DNA of 64,000 bases from Micromonospora parathelypteridis (GTDB lineage Bacteria > Actinomycetota > Actinomycetes > Mycobacteriales > Micromonosporaceae), in NCBI RefSeq assembly GCF_014201145.1, contig NZ_JACHDP010000001.1, positions 5,518,001-5,582,000 on the forward strand, written 5' to 3'. Numbering within the stretch: position 1 is the stretch's first letter; each line of letters begins with the position of its first letter. The notes beneath the pieces are model-generated. The model had not been told where the DNA came from and ran no database searches. It saw nothing but the letters and a program-made list of their open reading frames with translations. Positions 8,665 through 16,636 of this stretch are shown in pieces. Both the position numbers and the translations under genes were made by a program.

Positions 8665-9803
8665 CCGGCCCCGGGCTGCCCCCGGCCGCGTCGCACGGCG
8701 GCACCGAGCCGGCTGGCGCGCCGGTCACCGTCCGCGCGCTCGTCGCGCGCTCCTCCGGTGCTGAGCTGCGGGTCGAGCGGGTACGCCTGCCCGCGCCCGG
8801 CCCGGGCGAGGTGCGGGTGACGATCACGGCGGCCGGCGTCTGCCACTCCGACCTGTCGATGGTCAACGGCACTCTCGCCGCCAGGTTCCCGCTGGTGCTC
8901 GGGCATGAGGCGACCGGCGTGGTCGCCGAGACCGGGCCGGGCAGCAGCCTGCGGGTGGGCACCCCGGTGGTGCTCAACTGGGCGCCGGCCTGCCGGGCCT
9001 GCTGGTGGTGCCGGCGCGGCGAGCCGTGGCTCTGCGCCGACACCACGTCGCCGACCGTGCCGCGCGGCGAGACCGACGACGGAGTCCCGCTGCACCTGAC
9101 CCTCGGCCTCGGCGCGCTGGCCGAGGCGGTGGTGGTGCCCGAGCGCGCGGTCATCCCGATCCCCGCCGGTCTGCCGCCTGAGCAGGCCGCACTGCTCGGC
9201 TGCGCGGTGCTCACCGGCGTCGGCGCGGTCCGCAACACCGCCCGGGTAGCGCCCGGCGAGTCCGTGGCCGTCGTCGGGCTCGGTGGGGTCGGGCTCGCCG
9301 TGCTCAGCGCGGCCCGCCGGGCCGGTGCCACGACGATCCTGGCCATCGACGTCGCCGAGGCCAAGCGGGACCTGGCGCTCGCCGCCGGGGCGACCGACTT
9401 CCTGCTCTCCGACGACCGGCTCTCCAAGGAGGTGCGGGCGCGCACCGAGAGCCGCGGTGTCGACCACGCCTTCGAGTGCGTCGGCCGCGCCGCCACCATC
9501 CGCGCTGCCTGGCGGCTCACCCGGCGCGGGGGAGCGGTGACCGTGGTCGGCATGGGTGCCAAGGACGACATGGTCAGCCTCGGCGCGCTGGACATCTTCC
9601 ACTCCGCCCGCACGTTGCGCTCCTCGGTGTACGGCTCGTCCGACCCCGATCGGGAGGTGCCGGTGCTGGCTGCCGAACTCGCCTCGGGCGCTCTGGACCT
9701 GCGCGTGCTGGTGAGCGGCACGATCTCGCTGGAGGAGGCGCCGACGGCGTTCGACCGGCTGGCGCGGGGCGAGGGCGCTCGCTGGGTGGTCACCCTGGAC
9801 TGA
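8661..9803 (+). CDS. zinc-dependent alcohol dehydrogenase
   Basis: 380 residues of the medium-chain dehydrogenase family. Catalytic zinc ligands are C61 (AGVCHSD) and H82 followed by E83 (GHEATG). Four Cys at 111, 114, 117 and 125 (CRACWWC, then PWLC) form the structural zinc lobe. The cofactor fold shows VGLGGVGL with IDVAEAKRD after it, which favours NAD. The ATG overlaps the preceding aldehyde dehydrogenase stop; an open frame extends upstream inside that gene but is not needed. A 75-base internal piece (9504-9578) is repeated at 11882-11957. Substrate unknown. Confidence 0.9.
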   Translation: MTGPGLPPAASHGGTEPAGAPVTVRALVARSSGAELRVERVRLPAPGPGEVRVTITAAGVCHSDLSMVNGTLAARFPLVLGHEATGVVAETGPGSSLRVGTPVVLNWAPACRACWWCRRGEPWLCADTTSPTVPRGETDDGVPLHLTLGLGALAEAVVVPERAVIPIPAGLPPEQAALLGCAVLTGVGAVRNTARVAPGESVAVVGLGGVGLAVLSAARRAGATTILAIDVAEAKRDLALAAGATDFLLSDDRLSKEVRARTESRGVDHAFECVGRAATIRAAWRLTRRGGAVTVVGMGAKDDMVSLGALDIFHSARTLRSSVYGSSDPDREVPVLAAELASGALDLRVLVSGTISLEEAPTAFDRLARGEGARWVVTLD

Positions 9804-10021
9804 GCACGTGGGTCGGCCAGTGCGAGATCCCGCAACACCCACAGACGGGCGAGCACTGGGCGCCGCCCGACACGGCGGACGTCGTCCCACTGCCCTGGGA
9901 CGTCTGGACACGACTGGCCTTCCGGCACGACCGGCGGCCCGTCCCGGGAGCCGGCACGATGCCCGTCGGACCCCAGGCACCGCTGATTGGCTCGGATGAT
10001 CGGTCCGTTGCGCCCTCCGAT

Positions 10022-10053
10022 ACCTAGCACTACTATGCATAATGGTTCTAGGT
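10022..10053. promoter_or_regulatory. 32-bp palindromic operator upstream of padR
   Basis: Two 16-base halves match at 13 of 16 positions with no spacer; the outer ends are ACCTAG and CTAGGT and the centre is TATGCATA. It ends 28 bases before the padR start and contains A/T-rich hexamers such as TACTAT that could be the -10 element. PadR proteins bind such palindromes, so this is a likely autoregulatory site. The remaining sequence from 9804 to the palindrome shows no gene. Confidence 0.65.
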
Positions 10054-10081
10054 TTGGATTGGGGGAGCGTGGTGAGGTTTC

Positions 10082-10447
10082 GTGAAGGTCGCTAAGGATC
10101 TGGTGGCCGCCTCGGCGACACCGATGGTGCTCGGCATCCTGGCCGAGGGTGAGAGCTACGGCTACGCCATCCTCAGGCGGATCAACGAGCTGTCCGGTGG
10201 CGAGCTGGACTGGACCGAGGGGCTGCTGTACCCGTTGCTGCACCGGCTTGAGCGCCTCGCCTATGTGGAGGCGAGCTGGCAGTCGGTCGTCGGCGAGCGG
10301 AAACGCAAGTACTACCGCATCACCGACAGGGGTCTGGCCGAGCTGGCCGAGCAGCGCCGGCAGTGGGACACCGTCGTGGGTGCGCTCAAGGAGATCTGGC
10401 ACGACCGTGCGCCGCTGACGGCGCACCCCTTGGAGGGCCTCGCATGA
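10082..10447 (+). CDS. PadR-family transcriptional regulator
   Basis: 121 residues. The PadR winged helix is clear: the first helix with LGILAEGESYGYAILRRI, the recognition region LDWTEGLLYPLLHRLE, and the wing containing GERKRKYYRIT followed by the C-terminal dimer helix. It starts with GTG. Its stop overlaps the start of a membrane protein gene (ATGA), a common pairing in which PadR represses a membrane protein or transporter made from the same mRNA. A 32-bp palindrome immediately upstream suggests autoregulation. Confidence 0.92.
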   Translation: MKVAKDLVAASATPMVLGILAEGESYGYAILRRINELSGGELDWTEGLLYPLLHRLERLAYVEASWQSVVGERKRKYYRITDRGLAELAEQRRQWDTVVGALKEIWHDRAPLTAHPLEGLA

Positions 10448-11820
10448 CGGCACACGACGGGCCGGAGGAGTTGGAGGCGCAGTTCGCGCAGTGGCGTCAG
10501 TACGTGCTGCGTCGCCGGGAGCTGCAAGCGGTGGACGCCGATGAGCTCGAAGACCACCTTCGCGGCTCCGTTGACGAGTTGATCACGGCGGGCCTGAGCC
10601 CGGATGAGGCGTTCCTGGTCGCGGTGAAGCGGATGGGCAGCCTCGACGACATCTCCCGCGAGTTCGCCCGGGAACATTCGGAGCGACTGTGGAAGCAGTT
10701 GGTGCTGACCGGCGACTCCGGCAGTCCGGTCGCCGGCGCGCGTTCCCGGCGGGACCTGTGGGTCATGTTCGGCTGCGCGGCGGGTGCGGTGGTGTCCGTC
10801 AAGGCGCCAGCGCTGTTCGGGCTGACCTTCGACGACGACGGCTCGTTCTACGCGCGGAACGCCACCCTGTTCGCGTTGCCCTGGCTGGCGGCGTTCCTGG
10901 CCTGGCGCCGGCAAGCCCGACCGGTGATGATCGCGGTGCTGGTGGCGCTGTTCGTCCTCGGCGCGGTGGCGGCCAACGCCTATCCCCTGGCGGACGATTC
11001 GCAGTCCGTGGTCGTCAGCAGCGTCCATCTTCCCATCGCCCTGTGGCTCGTGGTCGGTCTGGCCTACGTCGCCGACGACTGGCGCTCGTCTCGTCGACGC
11101 ATGGACTTCATCCGCTTCACCGGCGAGTGGTTCATCTACTTCGTACTGATGGCCCTCGGTGGCGGCGTGCTCGCCGCGTTCCTGTTCAACACCTTCGCGG
11201 CCATCGGAATCGTCCCGGAGGCGTTCATCTCGCAGTGGCTCCTGCCCTGCGGCGCCGCGGCCGCGGTCGTCGTGGCCGGGTGGCTGGTCGAGGCCAAGCA
11301 GAGTGTCGTCGAGAACATCGCGCCGGTCCTCACCCGGCTGTTCACCCCGCTCTTCACGGCCGCCCTGCTCGCCTTCCTCGTCGCTGTCGTCTGGACCAGC
11401 CACGGCATCGAGGTCGAGCGCGAAGCTCTGATCCTGTTCGACCTGCTGCTCGTCGTGGTGCTGGGGCTGCTGCTCTACTCGCTCTCGGCCCGCGATCCGC
11501 TGGCCCCGCCCGGCCCGTTCGACAAGCTCCAGCTCGCGCTCGTGGTCAGTGCGTTGGCCATCGACGTGCTGGTGCTGTTGGAGATCACCGGACGCATCAC
11601 CGACGAGTACGGCGGAACGCCCAACCGGGCGGCCGCGCTCGGCGAGAACGTCATCCTGCTGGTCAACCTCGCGTGGTCGGCGTGGCTCCTGCTGGCCTTC
11701 ATCCGTCGGCGCACACCGTTCGCGGCGCTCGAACGGTGGCAGACCGGCTACCTGCCGGTGTACGCCGCGTGGGCCTGGATCGTGGTCCTCGTCTTCCCAC
11801 CGTTGTTCAACTACGCATAG
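10444..11820 (+). CDS. permease-prefix-domain multi-pass membrane protein
   Basis: 458 residues. Residues about 5-80 form a soluble helical domain with LEDHLRGSVDELITAGLSPD and FLVAVKRMGSLDDISREF, matching the permease prefix domain often found beside PadR regulators. The rest is hydrophobic with roughly ten predicted helices and no recognisable transporter motif. The start overlaps the padR stop; a longer upstream frame exists inside padR but the overlap start fits. No substrate or partner can be named. Its function is probably controlled by the upstream PadR. Confidence 0.75.
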   Translation: MTAHDGPEELEAQFAQWRQYVLRRRELQAVDADELEDHLRGSVDELITAGLSPDEAFLVAVKRMGSLDDISREFAREHSERLWKQLVLTGDSGSPVAGARSRRDLWVMFGCAAGAVVSVKAPALFGLTFDDDGSFYARNATLFALPWLAAFLAWRRQARPVMIAVLVALFVLGAVAANAYPLADDSQSVVVSSVHLPIALWLVVGLAYVADDWRSSRRRMDFIRFTGEWFIYFVLMALGGGVLAAFLFNTFAAIGIVPEAFISQWLLPCGAAAAVVVAGWLVEAKQSVVENIAPVLTRLFTPLFTAALLAFLVAVVWTSHGIEVEREALILFDLLLVVVLGLLLYSLSARDPLAPPGPFDKLQLALVVSALAIDVLVLLEITGRITDEYGGTPNRAAALGENVILLVNLAWSAWLLLAFIRRRTPFAALERWQTGYLPVYAAWAWIVVLVFPPLFNYA

Positions 11821-11838
11821 CCAGAACGCGACGCGGAA

Positions 11839-11867
11839 GCCGGCCCACCTGCCACGGATGGGCCGGC
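11839..11867. terminator. hairpin after the padR operon
   Basis: A perfect 9-bp stem (GCCGGCCCA with TGGGCCGGC) around an 11-base loop lies 19 bases after the membrane protein stop. There is no T-run, which is usual for actinobacterial terminators. Confidence 0.5.
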
Positions 11868-11881
11868 GTCAGGTCAGCCGA

Positions 11882-11957
11882 GCTGCCTGGCGGCTCACCC
11901 GGCGCGGGGGGAGCGGTGACCGTGGTCGGGATGGGCGCCAAGGACGACATGGTCAGC
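11882..11957 (+). pseudogene. duplicated 76-base fragment of the alcohol dehydrogenase gene
   Basis: These 76 bases reproduce 9504-9578 of the alcohol dehydrogenase gene with two substitutions and one extra G in a G-run, which shifts the frame. The source encodes part of the cofactor domain (AAWRLTRRGGAVTVVGMG and onward). No homology continues on either side. The antisense strand of the fragment supplies the last 20 or so codons and the stop of the neighbouring MFS gene. It is a dead duplication as far as ADH is concerned. Confidence 0.85.
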
Positions 11958-13136
11958 GTGGAAAGGCGCCGCCGTTCGAGCGGACGAGCGGCGGGACAGC
12001 AGGTGTCCGGTCAGTGCGGCGGCGAGGCCGGCAAGCCCAGCCGCCGCGAAGCCGCCCGCTGGCACCGAGAGGTCGATCGCCACGCCGACGAGTGGGGCTC
12101 CGAGCGCGAAACCAGCGCTCTGCGCTGAGGACTGCAGACCGATCACCTCACCCCGCACGCCGGGCGGCGCCAGCCGGCTCACCGCGTCGGCCACCGTGCC
12201 AAGGGTCGGCGCGGTGAGCAGACCGCTGCCGACGACGGCCACGCACAGCCAGGGCCAGTCCTGGGCGAGCCCGGCGGGAATCGTCACGAGCCCGAGCAGG
12301 CCGAGCAGCAACCACGTGGGCAGCGGCCGGGACAGCGCGCCGTAGATCAGTCCACCGACGACCGACGACACGCCGAACACCACGACGACCACGGCGGCCC
12401 AGGACACCTGACCTGCTTCTCGCAGTGTGGCGATGATGGCGAGGTCGACGCCGCTGAGAAGCGTCGTCGTGCCGAACGCCATCGTCAGCGCGGCGATCAT
12501 TTCGGCGCCCAGCCACTGCCTGCGTGGAGGTCGTCCGACCGCGGCGACATCCGCCTCGTCCTCGGCACGCATCGGTGGATTGAGCAAGGCGATGCCGGCT
12601 CCGCCGACCAGGATCGCGGCACCGACCCCCCATGCCACCACCTCGGGGGACACCGTCGCCGCGCACACGATCACCACCGCCGGGCCCACGATGTACGACA
12701 GTTCGCCCTGCACCGATTCCAACGCGAACGCGGCCCGGCGCTGCTCGGCCGTCGTCATCGCGGCGATCGCCTGTCTGCCCACCGCCTGGGCCGGCACCAT
12801 CAACAGACCCGCCACGAAGCTGGCGACCAGCAGGAACGCGTACGGCAGGAACGGCACGCCCAGCCAGAAGACGACCTGCACCATGCTGGTTGCCAGCAGC
12901 ACGCTGCGCAGGCCCCGCGAGTCGATCATGCGGCCGAGCAGCGGCCCACCCAGCGCCACTCCGGCGGTCAGGGCCGCCGCGACACCGCCCGCTGCCGCGT
13001 AGCTCAGGTCCAGGCCCAGCACGACATACAGGGTCAGCGCCGTCACGTCGGCCGTTATCGCGGTGCGGGCAATCAGCGAGACGCCGAGCAGCGGTGCCAT
13101 CCCCGGCACCGCGAGCACCTGTCGATAACTGGTCAC
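11895..13136 (-). CDS. MFS transporter with a C-terminus derived from antisense ADH sequence
   Basis: 413 residues with about twelve transmembrane helices, a loop like GPLLGRMIDSRG between helices 2 and 3, and no ATPase partner: a major facilitator exporter. The GTG start has no ribosome site but a TANNNT -10 (TAGCGT on the minus strand, 13149-13144) ends seven bases upstream, so the mRNA may be leaderless. From about residue 393 the frame runs through the reverse of the duplicated ADH fragment (HADHVVLGAHPDHGHRSPRA) and uses its stop. The native terminus has therefore been replaced. It diverges from a LysR gene that may regulate it. Substrate unknown. Confidence 0.82.
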   Translation of the reverse strand: MTSYRQVLAVPGMAPLLGVSLIARTAITADVTALTLYVVLGLDLSYAAAGGVAAALTAGVALGGPLLGRMIDSRGLRSVLLATSMVQVVFWLGVPFLPYAFLLVASFVAGLLMVPAQAVGRQAIAAMTTAEQRRAAFALESVQGELSYIVGPAVVIVCAATVSPEVVAWGVGAAILVGGAGIALLNPPMRAEDEADVAAVGRPPRRQWLGAEMIAALTMAFGTTTLLSGVDLAIIATLREAGQVSWAAVVVVVFGVSSVVGGLIYGALSRPLPTWLLLGLLGLVTIPAGLAQDWPWLCVAVVGSGLLTAPTLGTVADAVSRLAPPGVRGEVIGLQSSAQSAGFALGAPLVGVAIDLSVPAGGFAAAGLAGLAAALTGHLLSRRSSARTAAPFHADHVVLGAHPDHGHRSPRAG

Positions 13137-13208
13137 CTACGTGACGCTAGGTCAACCCAGACCTCATAAGAAGTGCCTATCTTGTTGGGGTTGGCATAAT
13201 GGATCCTT
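13137..13208. promoter_or_regulatory. divergent MFS/lysR promoter region
   Basis: This 72-base region holds, on the minus strand, TAGCGT seven bases before the MFS GTG, and on the plus strand CATAAT at 13195-13200 eight bases before the lysR ATG. Neither start has a Shine-Dalgarno sequence, so both may be leaderless. LysR proteins usually bind such shared regions; no clean T-N11-A palindrome was identified. Confidence 0.4.
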
Positions 13209-14051
13209 ATGGCAAGAGATTTGGAAACGGTCCTGCTGCGGTCGTTCGTCACCGCCGTGCGGGCAGGCAGCATCAGCCGGGCCGCGACCGCGCTCGGGCA
13301 TTCCCAACCCGCACTCAGTCAGCAGTTGCGCAAGCTCGAGGGCGCCGTCGGCCATCCGCTGCTGCACCGGTCGCCGTCTGGCGTCTCGCCGACCCGGGCG
13401 GGCGAGGAACTCCTGCCGTACGCCGAACGCATCCTCTCGCTCTGCGCTCAGGCACTCACCAAGACCGGGCACGCGCTTACCGGCCACTGCGGCGTCGGGT
13501 TGCTCGAAGACCTCGCCGCGTCCCAGCTTCCGCAGGCCCTCGCCGACCTCGCCCGGCTGCACCCCGGCGCGACGCTGGAGGTGCTCACCGTTTCCAACGC
13601 CGCGATGCGGGAGGCCTACGACAACGGCCGCGTCCAACTCGTGCTCGACGCGGTGCCGGACATCCCCGCGCCGCCGCGCTGGACGGTCCGCCGCCCGCTG
13701 GTCTGGGCGGTCGGCCAGGGTGTGGACGTGACCGTCGACCCGCTGCCAGTGGTGCTGTTCTCCAACCCGTGCTTCTGGCGTACGTCCGTCTTGGAATCGC
13801 TCGAACATGCCGGTCGGCGTTGGCGGGTGGCCTTCGAGAGCAACAGCCTGATTGGTGTGCTCGCCGCGGTACGGGCCGGGCTCGGTGTCGCGGCGCTCAT
13901 GCCCGCGAACCTCGAACCGGGCATGGCCCGCCACGACGCGGACGCCCTACCCGTCCTGCCGGACGTCGAGCTCGGTCTCGCACGGCACCCACGGACCGAG
14001 GGTGATCCGCTGATCGATGCCGTGGAGACCGCGCTGCGCCGCATGGTCTGA
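13209..14051 (+). CDS. LysR-family transcriptional regulator
   Basis: 280 residues. The N-terminal winged helix is standard: RSFVTAVRAGSISRAATALG, then HSQPALSQQLRKLE, then the wing ending in SPTRAGEELL. The remainder is a periplasmic-binding-protein-like effector domain. It is divergent from the MFS gene by 72 bases, the classic arrangement in which LysR activates or represses its neighbour in response to a small ligand. It converges on the SPFH gene, 15 bases apart. The effector is unknown. Confidence 0.9.
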   Translation: MARDLETVLLRSFVTAVRAGSISRAATALGHSQPALSQQLRKLEGAVGHPLLHRSPSGVSPTRAGEELLPYAERILSLCAQALTKTGHALTGHCGVGLLEDLAASQLPQALADLARLHPGATLEVLTVSNAAMREAYDNGRVQLVLDAVPDIPAPPRWTVRRPLVWAVGQGVDVTVDPLPVVLFSNPCFWRTSVLESLEHAGRRWRVAFESNSLIGVLAAVRAGLGVAALMPANLEPGMARHDADALPVLPDVELGLARHPRTEGDPLIDAVETALRRMV

Positions 14052-14066
14052 GGCCGGAGCCCTCGG

Positions 14067-14924
14067 TCACTTGCCGGTGACGATGCCCGGGTTGATGCAG
14101 AGACCCGGGTTGGCGCCGTTCTTCTCCGCGATCTCCAGGCAGCGGGTGACCTTGTCGACCTTCGCGTTGGTCTCGGTGATCTGCTTGGAGATCTCGGCGT
14201 TCTTGCGGTCCTGCTCCAGGTTGCGGGTCTGCGCCAGCTTGTCCTGGAACGCCTTGATGTTGCCCTCGGTCTTGTCGTCGTGGTTCACCCGGGTGATGGT
14301 CACCGAGAGGATGTCCACGTCGGTGGCGAGGCGGGTCTCCGCGCTGGTCTTGATGTTCGCCGCGAACGGCTTCAGGTCGACGTTGAGGTCGCCGGTCTGG
14401 GCGTCGATCTTCTCCAGCGGGTTGTACGCGGCGAAGGCGTCGTTCACCGCGCTGTCGAGCTGCACGCCCACCCGCTGGCCCCGGAAGCTGCCGAAGTCTC
14501 CCTTGTAGTCCATGAACTGCTTGGGCGCGTTCTCCGGCTTGACCTGCCACTCGATGAGAACCTCGACGCAGGCGTCGGCGAGCGTGCCGGTGCGGACCCG
14601 TACGCAGTTGTCGCCGCCGATGTGGTCGTACTTCTGCCGGCCCGCGTCCCACTCGCCGACCTTCTGCCACGGCGCCACCCACTTCAGCCCCGAACCGGTC
14701 ACCTCGCCGGTGGGCTTGCCGAAGCTGGTCACGATGCCGACCGAGCGGATGGGCACCGAGTGGGCGCTGGAGACGACACCGACCAGCACGGTGAGCGCGA
14801 GAAAGGCGAACGCCGCGAGGACGGCCATCCGCTTCAGGGGCCGCGCGGAGGTGACGAGGGCCAGGACGGCGCTGATCGCCAGGGCGACGGCGAAGACGAT
14901 CGCCATGGTGAAGCCGACGGGCAT
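14067..14924 (-). CDS. SPFH/Band 7 domain-containing membrane protein
   Basis: 285 residues. Two hydrophobic helices occupy about residues 5-55. An SPFH (stomatin/prohibitin/flotillin/HflK) domain follows: VPIRSVGIVTSFGKP opens it and GLKWVAPWQK is its signature. A charged helical segment (about 215-260, rich in Lys, Glu and Gln) is likely a coiled coil for oligomerisation. Cys are present at CVRVRTG, ADACVEV, RCLE and GLCINP. Relatives form ring-like scaffolds in membranes. No NfeD or protease partner is adjacent. The start follows a weak GAAAGG ribosome site. Confidence 0.78.
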   Translation of the reverse strand: MPVGFTMAIVFAVALAISAVLALVTSARPLKRMAVLAAFAFLALTVLVGVVSSAHSVPIRSVGIVTSFGKPTGEVTGSGLKWVAPWQKVGEWDAGRQKYDHIGGDNCVRVRTGTLADACVEVLIEWQVKPENAPKQFMDYKGDFGSFRGQRVGVQLDSAVNDAFAAYNPLEKIDAQTGDLNVDLKPFAANIKTSAETRLATDVDILSVTITRVNHDDKTEGNIKAFQDKLAQTRNLEQDRKNAEISKQITETNAKVDKVTRCLEIAEKNGANPGLCINPGIVTGK

Positions 14925-15095
14925 GGGTTGGGGGCCTTTCGTTGGGCTGTGTGGATCATCAACCTAGGAGGCGCGGTCAAGTCGGCGGCGCTGGGGAGTG
15001 GCGTCGGCACACGTCACCTGCCGGTCGAATATGGATGCCATCGACATGGTTCGACTTACGCGGCCCCCCGTAGGTTTCGTCCACGCGACGGACCT

Positions 15096-15109
15096 GTGAC
15101 CACGGTCAC
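15096..15109. promoter_or_regulatory. short palindrome upstream of the ABC importer operon
   Basis: GTGACCACGGTCAC has perfect 6-bp arms around AC and lies about 40 bases before the first importer gene. Its size would suit a dimeric regulator, but no adjacent regulator gene points to one. The wider 14925-15145 gap holds no gene. Confidence 0.35.
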
Positions 15110-15145
15110 CGGATCGACCGTCGCCGTGACGTGCGGAGGATGGCG

Positions 15146-15907
15146 ATGGCCGGGCAAGCGCTCCTGTCGGCCCGTGGGCTGACCCGCGACTTCCGGGGCT
15201 TCCGGGCGGTCGACGACGTCGACCTCGACGTCGCCTCGGAGAGTGTGCACGCGCTGGTCGGCCCGAACGGCGCCGGCAAGACCACCCTGTTCAACCTGCT
15301 CACCGGCTTCCTGCGGCCCAGCGCCGGGCGGATCGAGCTGGCCGGGCGGGACGTCACCGGGCTGCCGCCGGAGCAGGTGGCCCGGCTCGGCGTGGCCCGC
15401 TCGTTCCAGATCACCAGCCTCTTTCCGCAACTGTCCGCCCGGGAGCACGTGGCGCTGGCCCTGCAGTCGCCCAGTGGCCTGGGCTGGCGGTTCTGGCGTT
15501 CGGCGAAGCTGATGGCCCGCTACACCGAGCGCGCGGACGAGTTGCTGACCATGGTGGGGCTGGTCGACCTGGCGCAGGCCCCGTCCGAGTCACTGGCGTA
15601 CGGCCGCAAGCGGGCCCTGGAGCTGGCCATCGCCCTGGCACTCGACCCGAAGGTGCTGCTGCTCGACGAGCCGACCGCCGGGATGGGCATGGAGGACGTC
15701 GACCGCACCGTCGAGCTGATCAGCCGGGTCCGCCAGGGCCGGACCGTGGTGATGGTCGAGCACAACATGAGCGTGGTCGGCCGACTCGCCGACACCGTCA
15801 CCGTGCTGCAGGCCGGCAAGGTCCTCGTCGAAGGCCCGTACGAGCAGGTCCGCGCGGACGAGCGTGTGATCACCGCCTACCTGGGAGCCGCTGATGCTGC
15901 GCATTGA
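15146..15907 (+). CDS. branched-chain amino acid-type ABC transporter ATPase (LivG-like)
   Basis: 253 residues. Walker A is GPNGAGKT, the LivG-type signature is ESLAYGRKRALELA in place of LSGGQ, Walker B is VLLLDEPTAGM, and the H-loop is VEHNM. It hydrolyses ATP to drive the permease pair encoded downstream. Two in-frame upstream starts exist, but only the ATG at 15146 has GGAGG at correct spacing (six bases). It overlaps the second ATPase gene by 14 bases. The five-gene order ATPase, ATPase, binding protein, permease, permease is a full HAAT-family importer; the substrate may be an amino acid, amide or urea and is not certain. Confidence 0.88.
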   Translation: MAGQALLSARGLTRDFRGFRAVDDVDLDVASESVHALVGPNGAGKTTLFNLLTGFLRPSAGRIELAGRDVTGLPPEQVARLGVARSFQITSLFPQLSAREHVALALQSPSGLGWRFWRSAKLMARYTERADELLTMVGLVDLAQAPSESLAYGRKRALELAIALALDPKVLLLDEPTAGMGMEDVDRTVELISRVRQGRTVVMVEHNMSVVGRLADTVTVLQAGKVLVEGPYEQVRADERVITAYLGAADAAH

Positions 15908-16586
15908 GAACCTCTCCGCCGCCTACGGCGAGGCGCAGGTGCTGCGCGAGGTCAGCCTCCAGGTCAGCGCCGGCGAGGTGGTCACCCTGGTCGGGCGCAA
16001 CGGCGCCGGCAAGTCCACACTGCTGCGCTGCGTGATGGGGCTGCACTCCGGCCAACGCGGCACGATCGAGCTGGACGGGCGCGACATCACCAAGCTGCCG
16101 GCCCACAAACGGGCCCGGCTCGGGTTGGGCTGGGTGCCCGACGACCGGGGCAGCTACGCCACGCTGACCGTCACCGAGAACCTCACGCTGCCGCCCACGG
16201 TCGGCCCCGACCCGTGGTCGCTGGAGCGGGTGTACGAGGCGTTCCCCGCCCTCTACACCCGGCGGGACTCCGCGGCCACCATGCTCTCCGGCGGCGAGCA
16301 GCAGATGCTCGCGCTGGCCCGGGTGCTGCGGATGGGCGCCCGGCTGCTGCTCTGCGACGAGCCCACCGAGGGGCTCTCGCCGCTGCTGGTGCAGCAGGTC
16401 GGTGACCTGCTGCGCGAGGCCAAGCGGCACGGGGTGACCGTGCTGCTGGTCGAACAGAACCTGCACTTCGCCACGGGTGTCGCCGACCGGCACTACCTGC
16501 TGGCCGAGGGGCGTGTCGCCGAGGCGATGGACAACTCCGAGGTGCGTTCGCGGGAACGCGAGCTGCTCGCGTACCTCGGGATCTGA
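15894..16586 (+). CDS. branched-chain amino acid-type ABC transporter ATPase (LivF-like)
   Basis: 230 residues, the LivF-type partner. Walker A GRNGAGKS, signature MLSGGEQQMLALARVL, Walker B LLLCDEPTEGLSP and the VEQNLHFA H-loop are all intact. The LSGGEQQMLA signature together with the short C-terminus separates it from the LivG-type ATPase upstream. The start ATG lies inside the end of that gene, which ensures equal synthesis of both ATPases. A gap of 50 bases leads to the binding protein. Confidence 0.88.
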   Translation: MLRIENLSAAYGEAQVLREVSLQVSAGEVVTLVGRNGAGKSTLLRCVMGLHSGQRGTIELDGRDITKLPAHKRARLGLGWVPDDRGSYATLTVTENLTLPPTVGPDPWSLERVYEAFPALYTRRDSAATMLSGGEQQMLALARVLRMGARLLLCDEPTEGLSPLLVQQVGDLLREAKRHGVTVLLVEQNLHFATGVADRHYLLAEGRVAEAMDNSEVRSRERELLAYLGI

Positions 16587-16636
16587 TTTTCCAAACGACG
16601 ACCCGCGCGACGAGGCACGGGATGGATGGAGTGGGC

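Noticed and set aside
9808..9999. Possible small gene between the alcohol dehydrogenase and padR
   Set aside because: No ribosome site, Arg/Gly/Pro-biased product with no family features, and it ends shortly before an operator; treated as non-coding.
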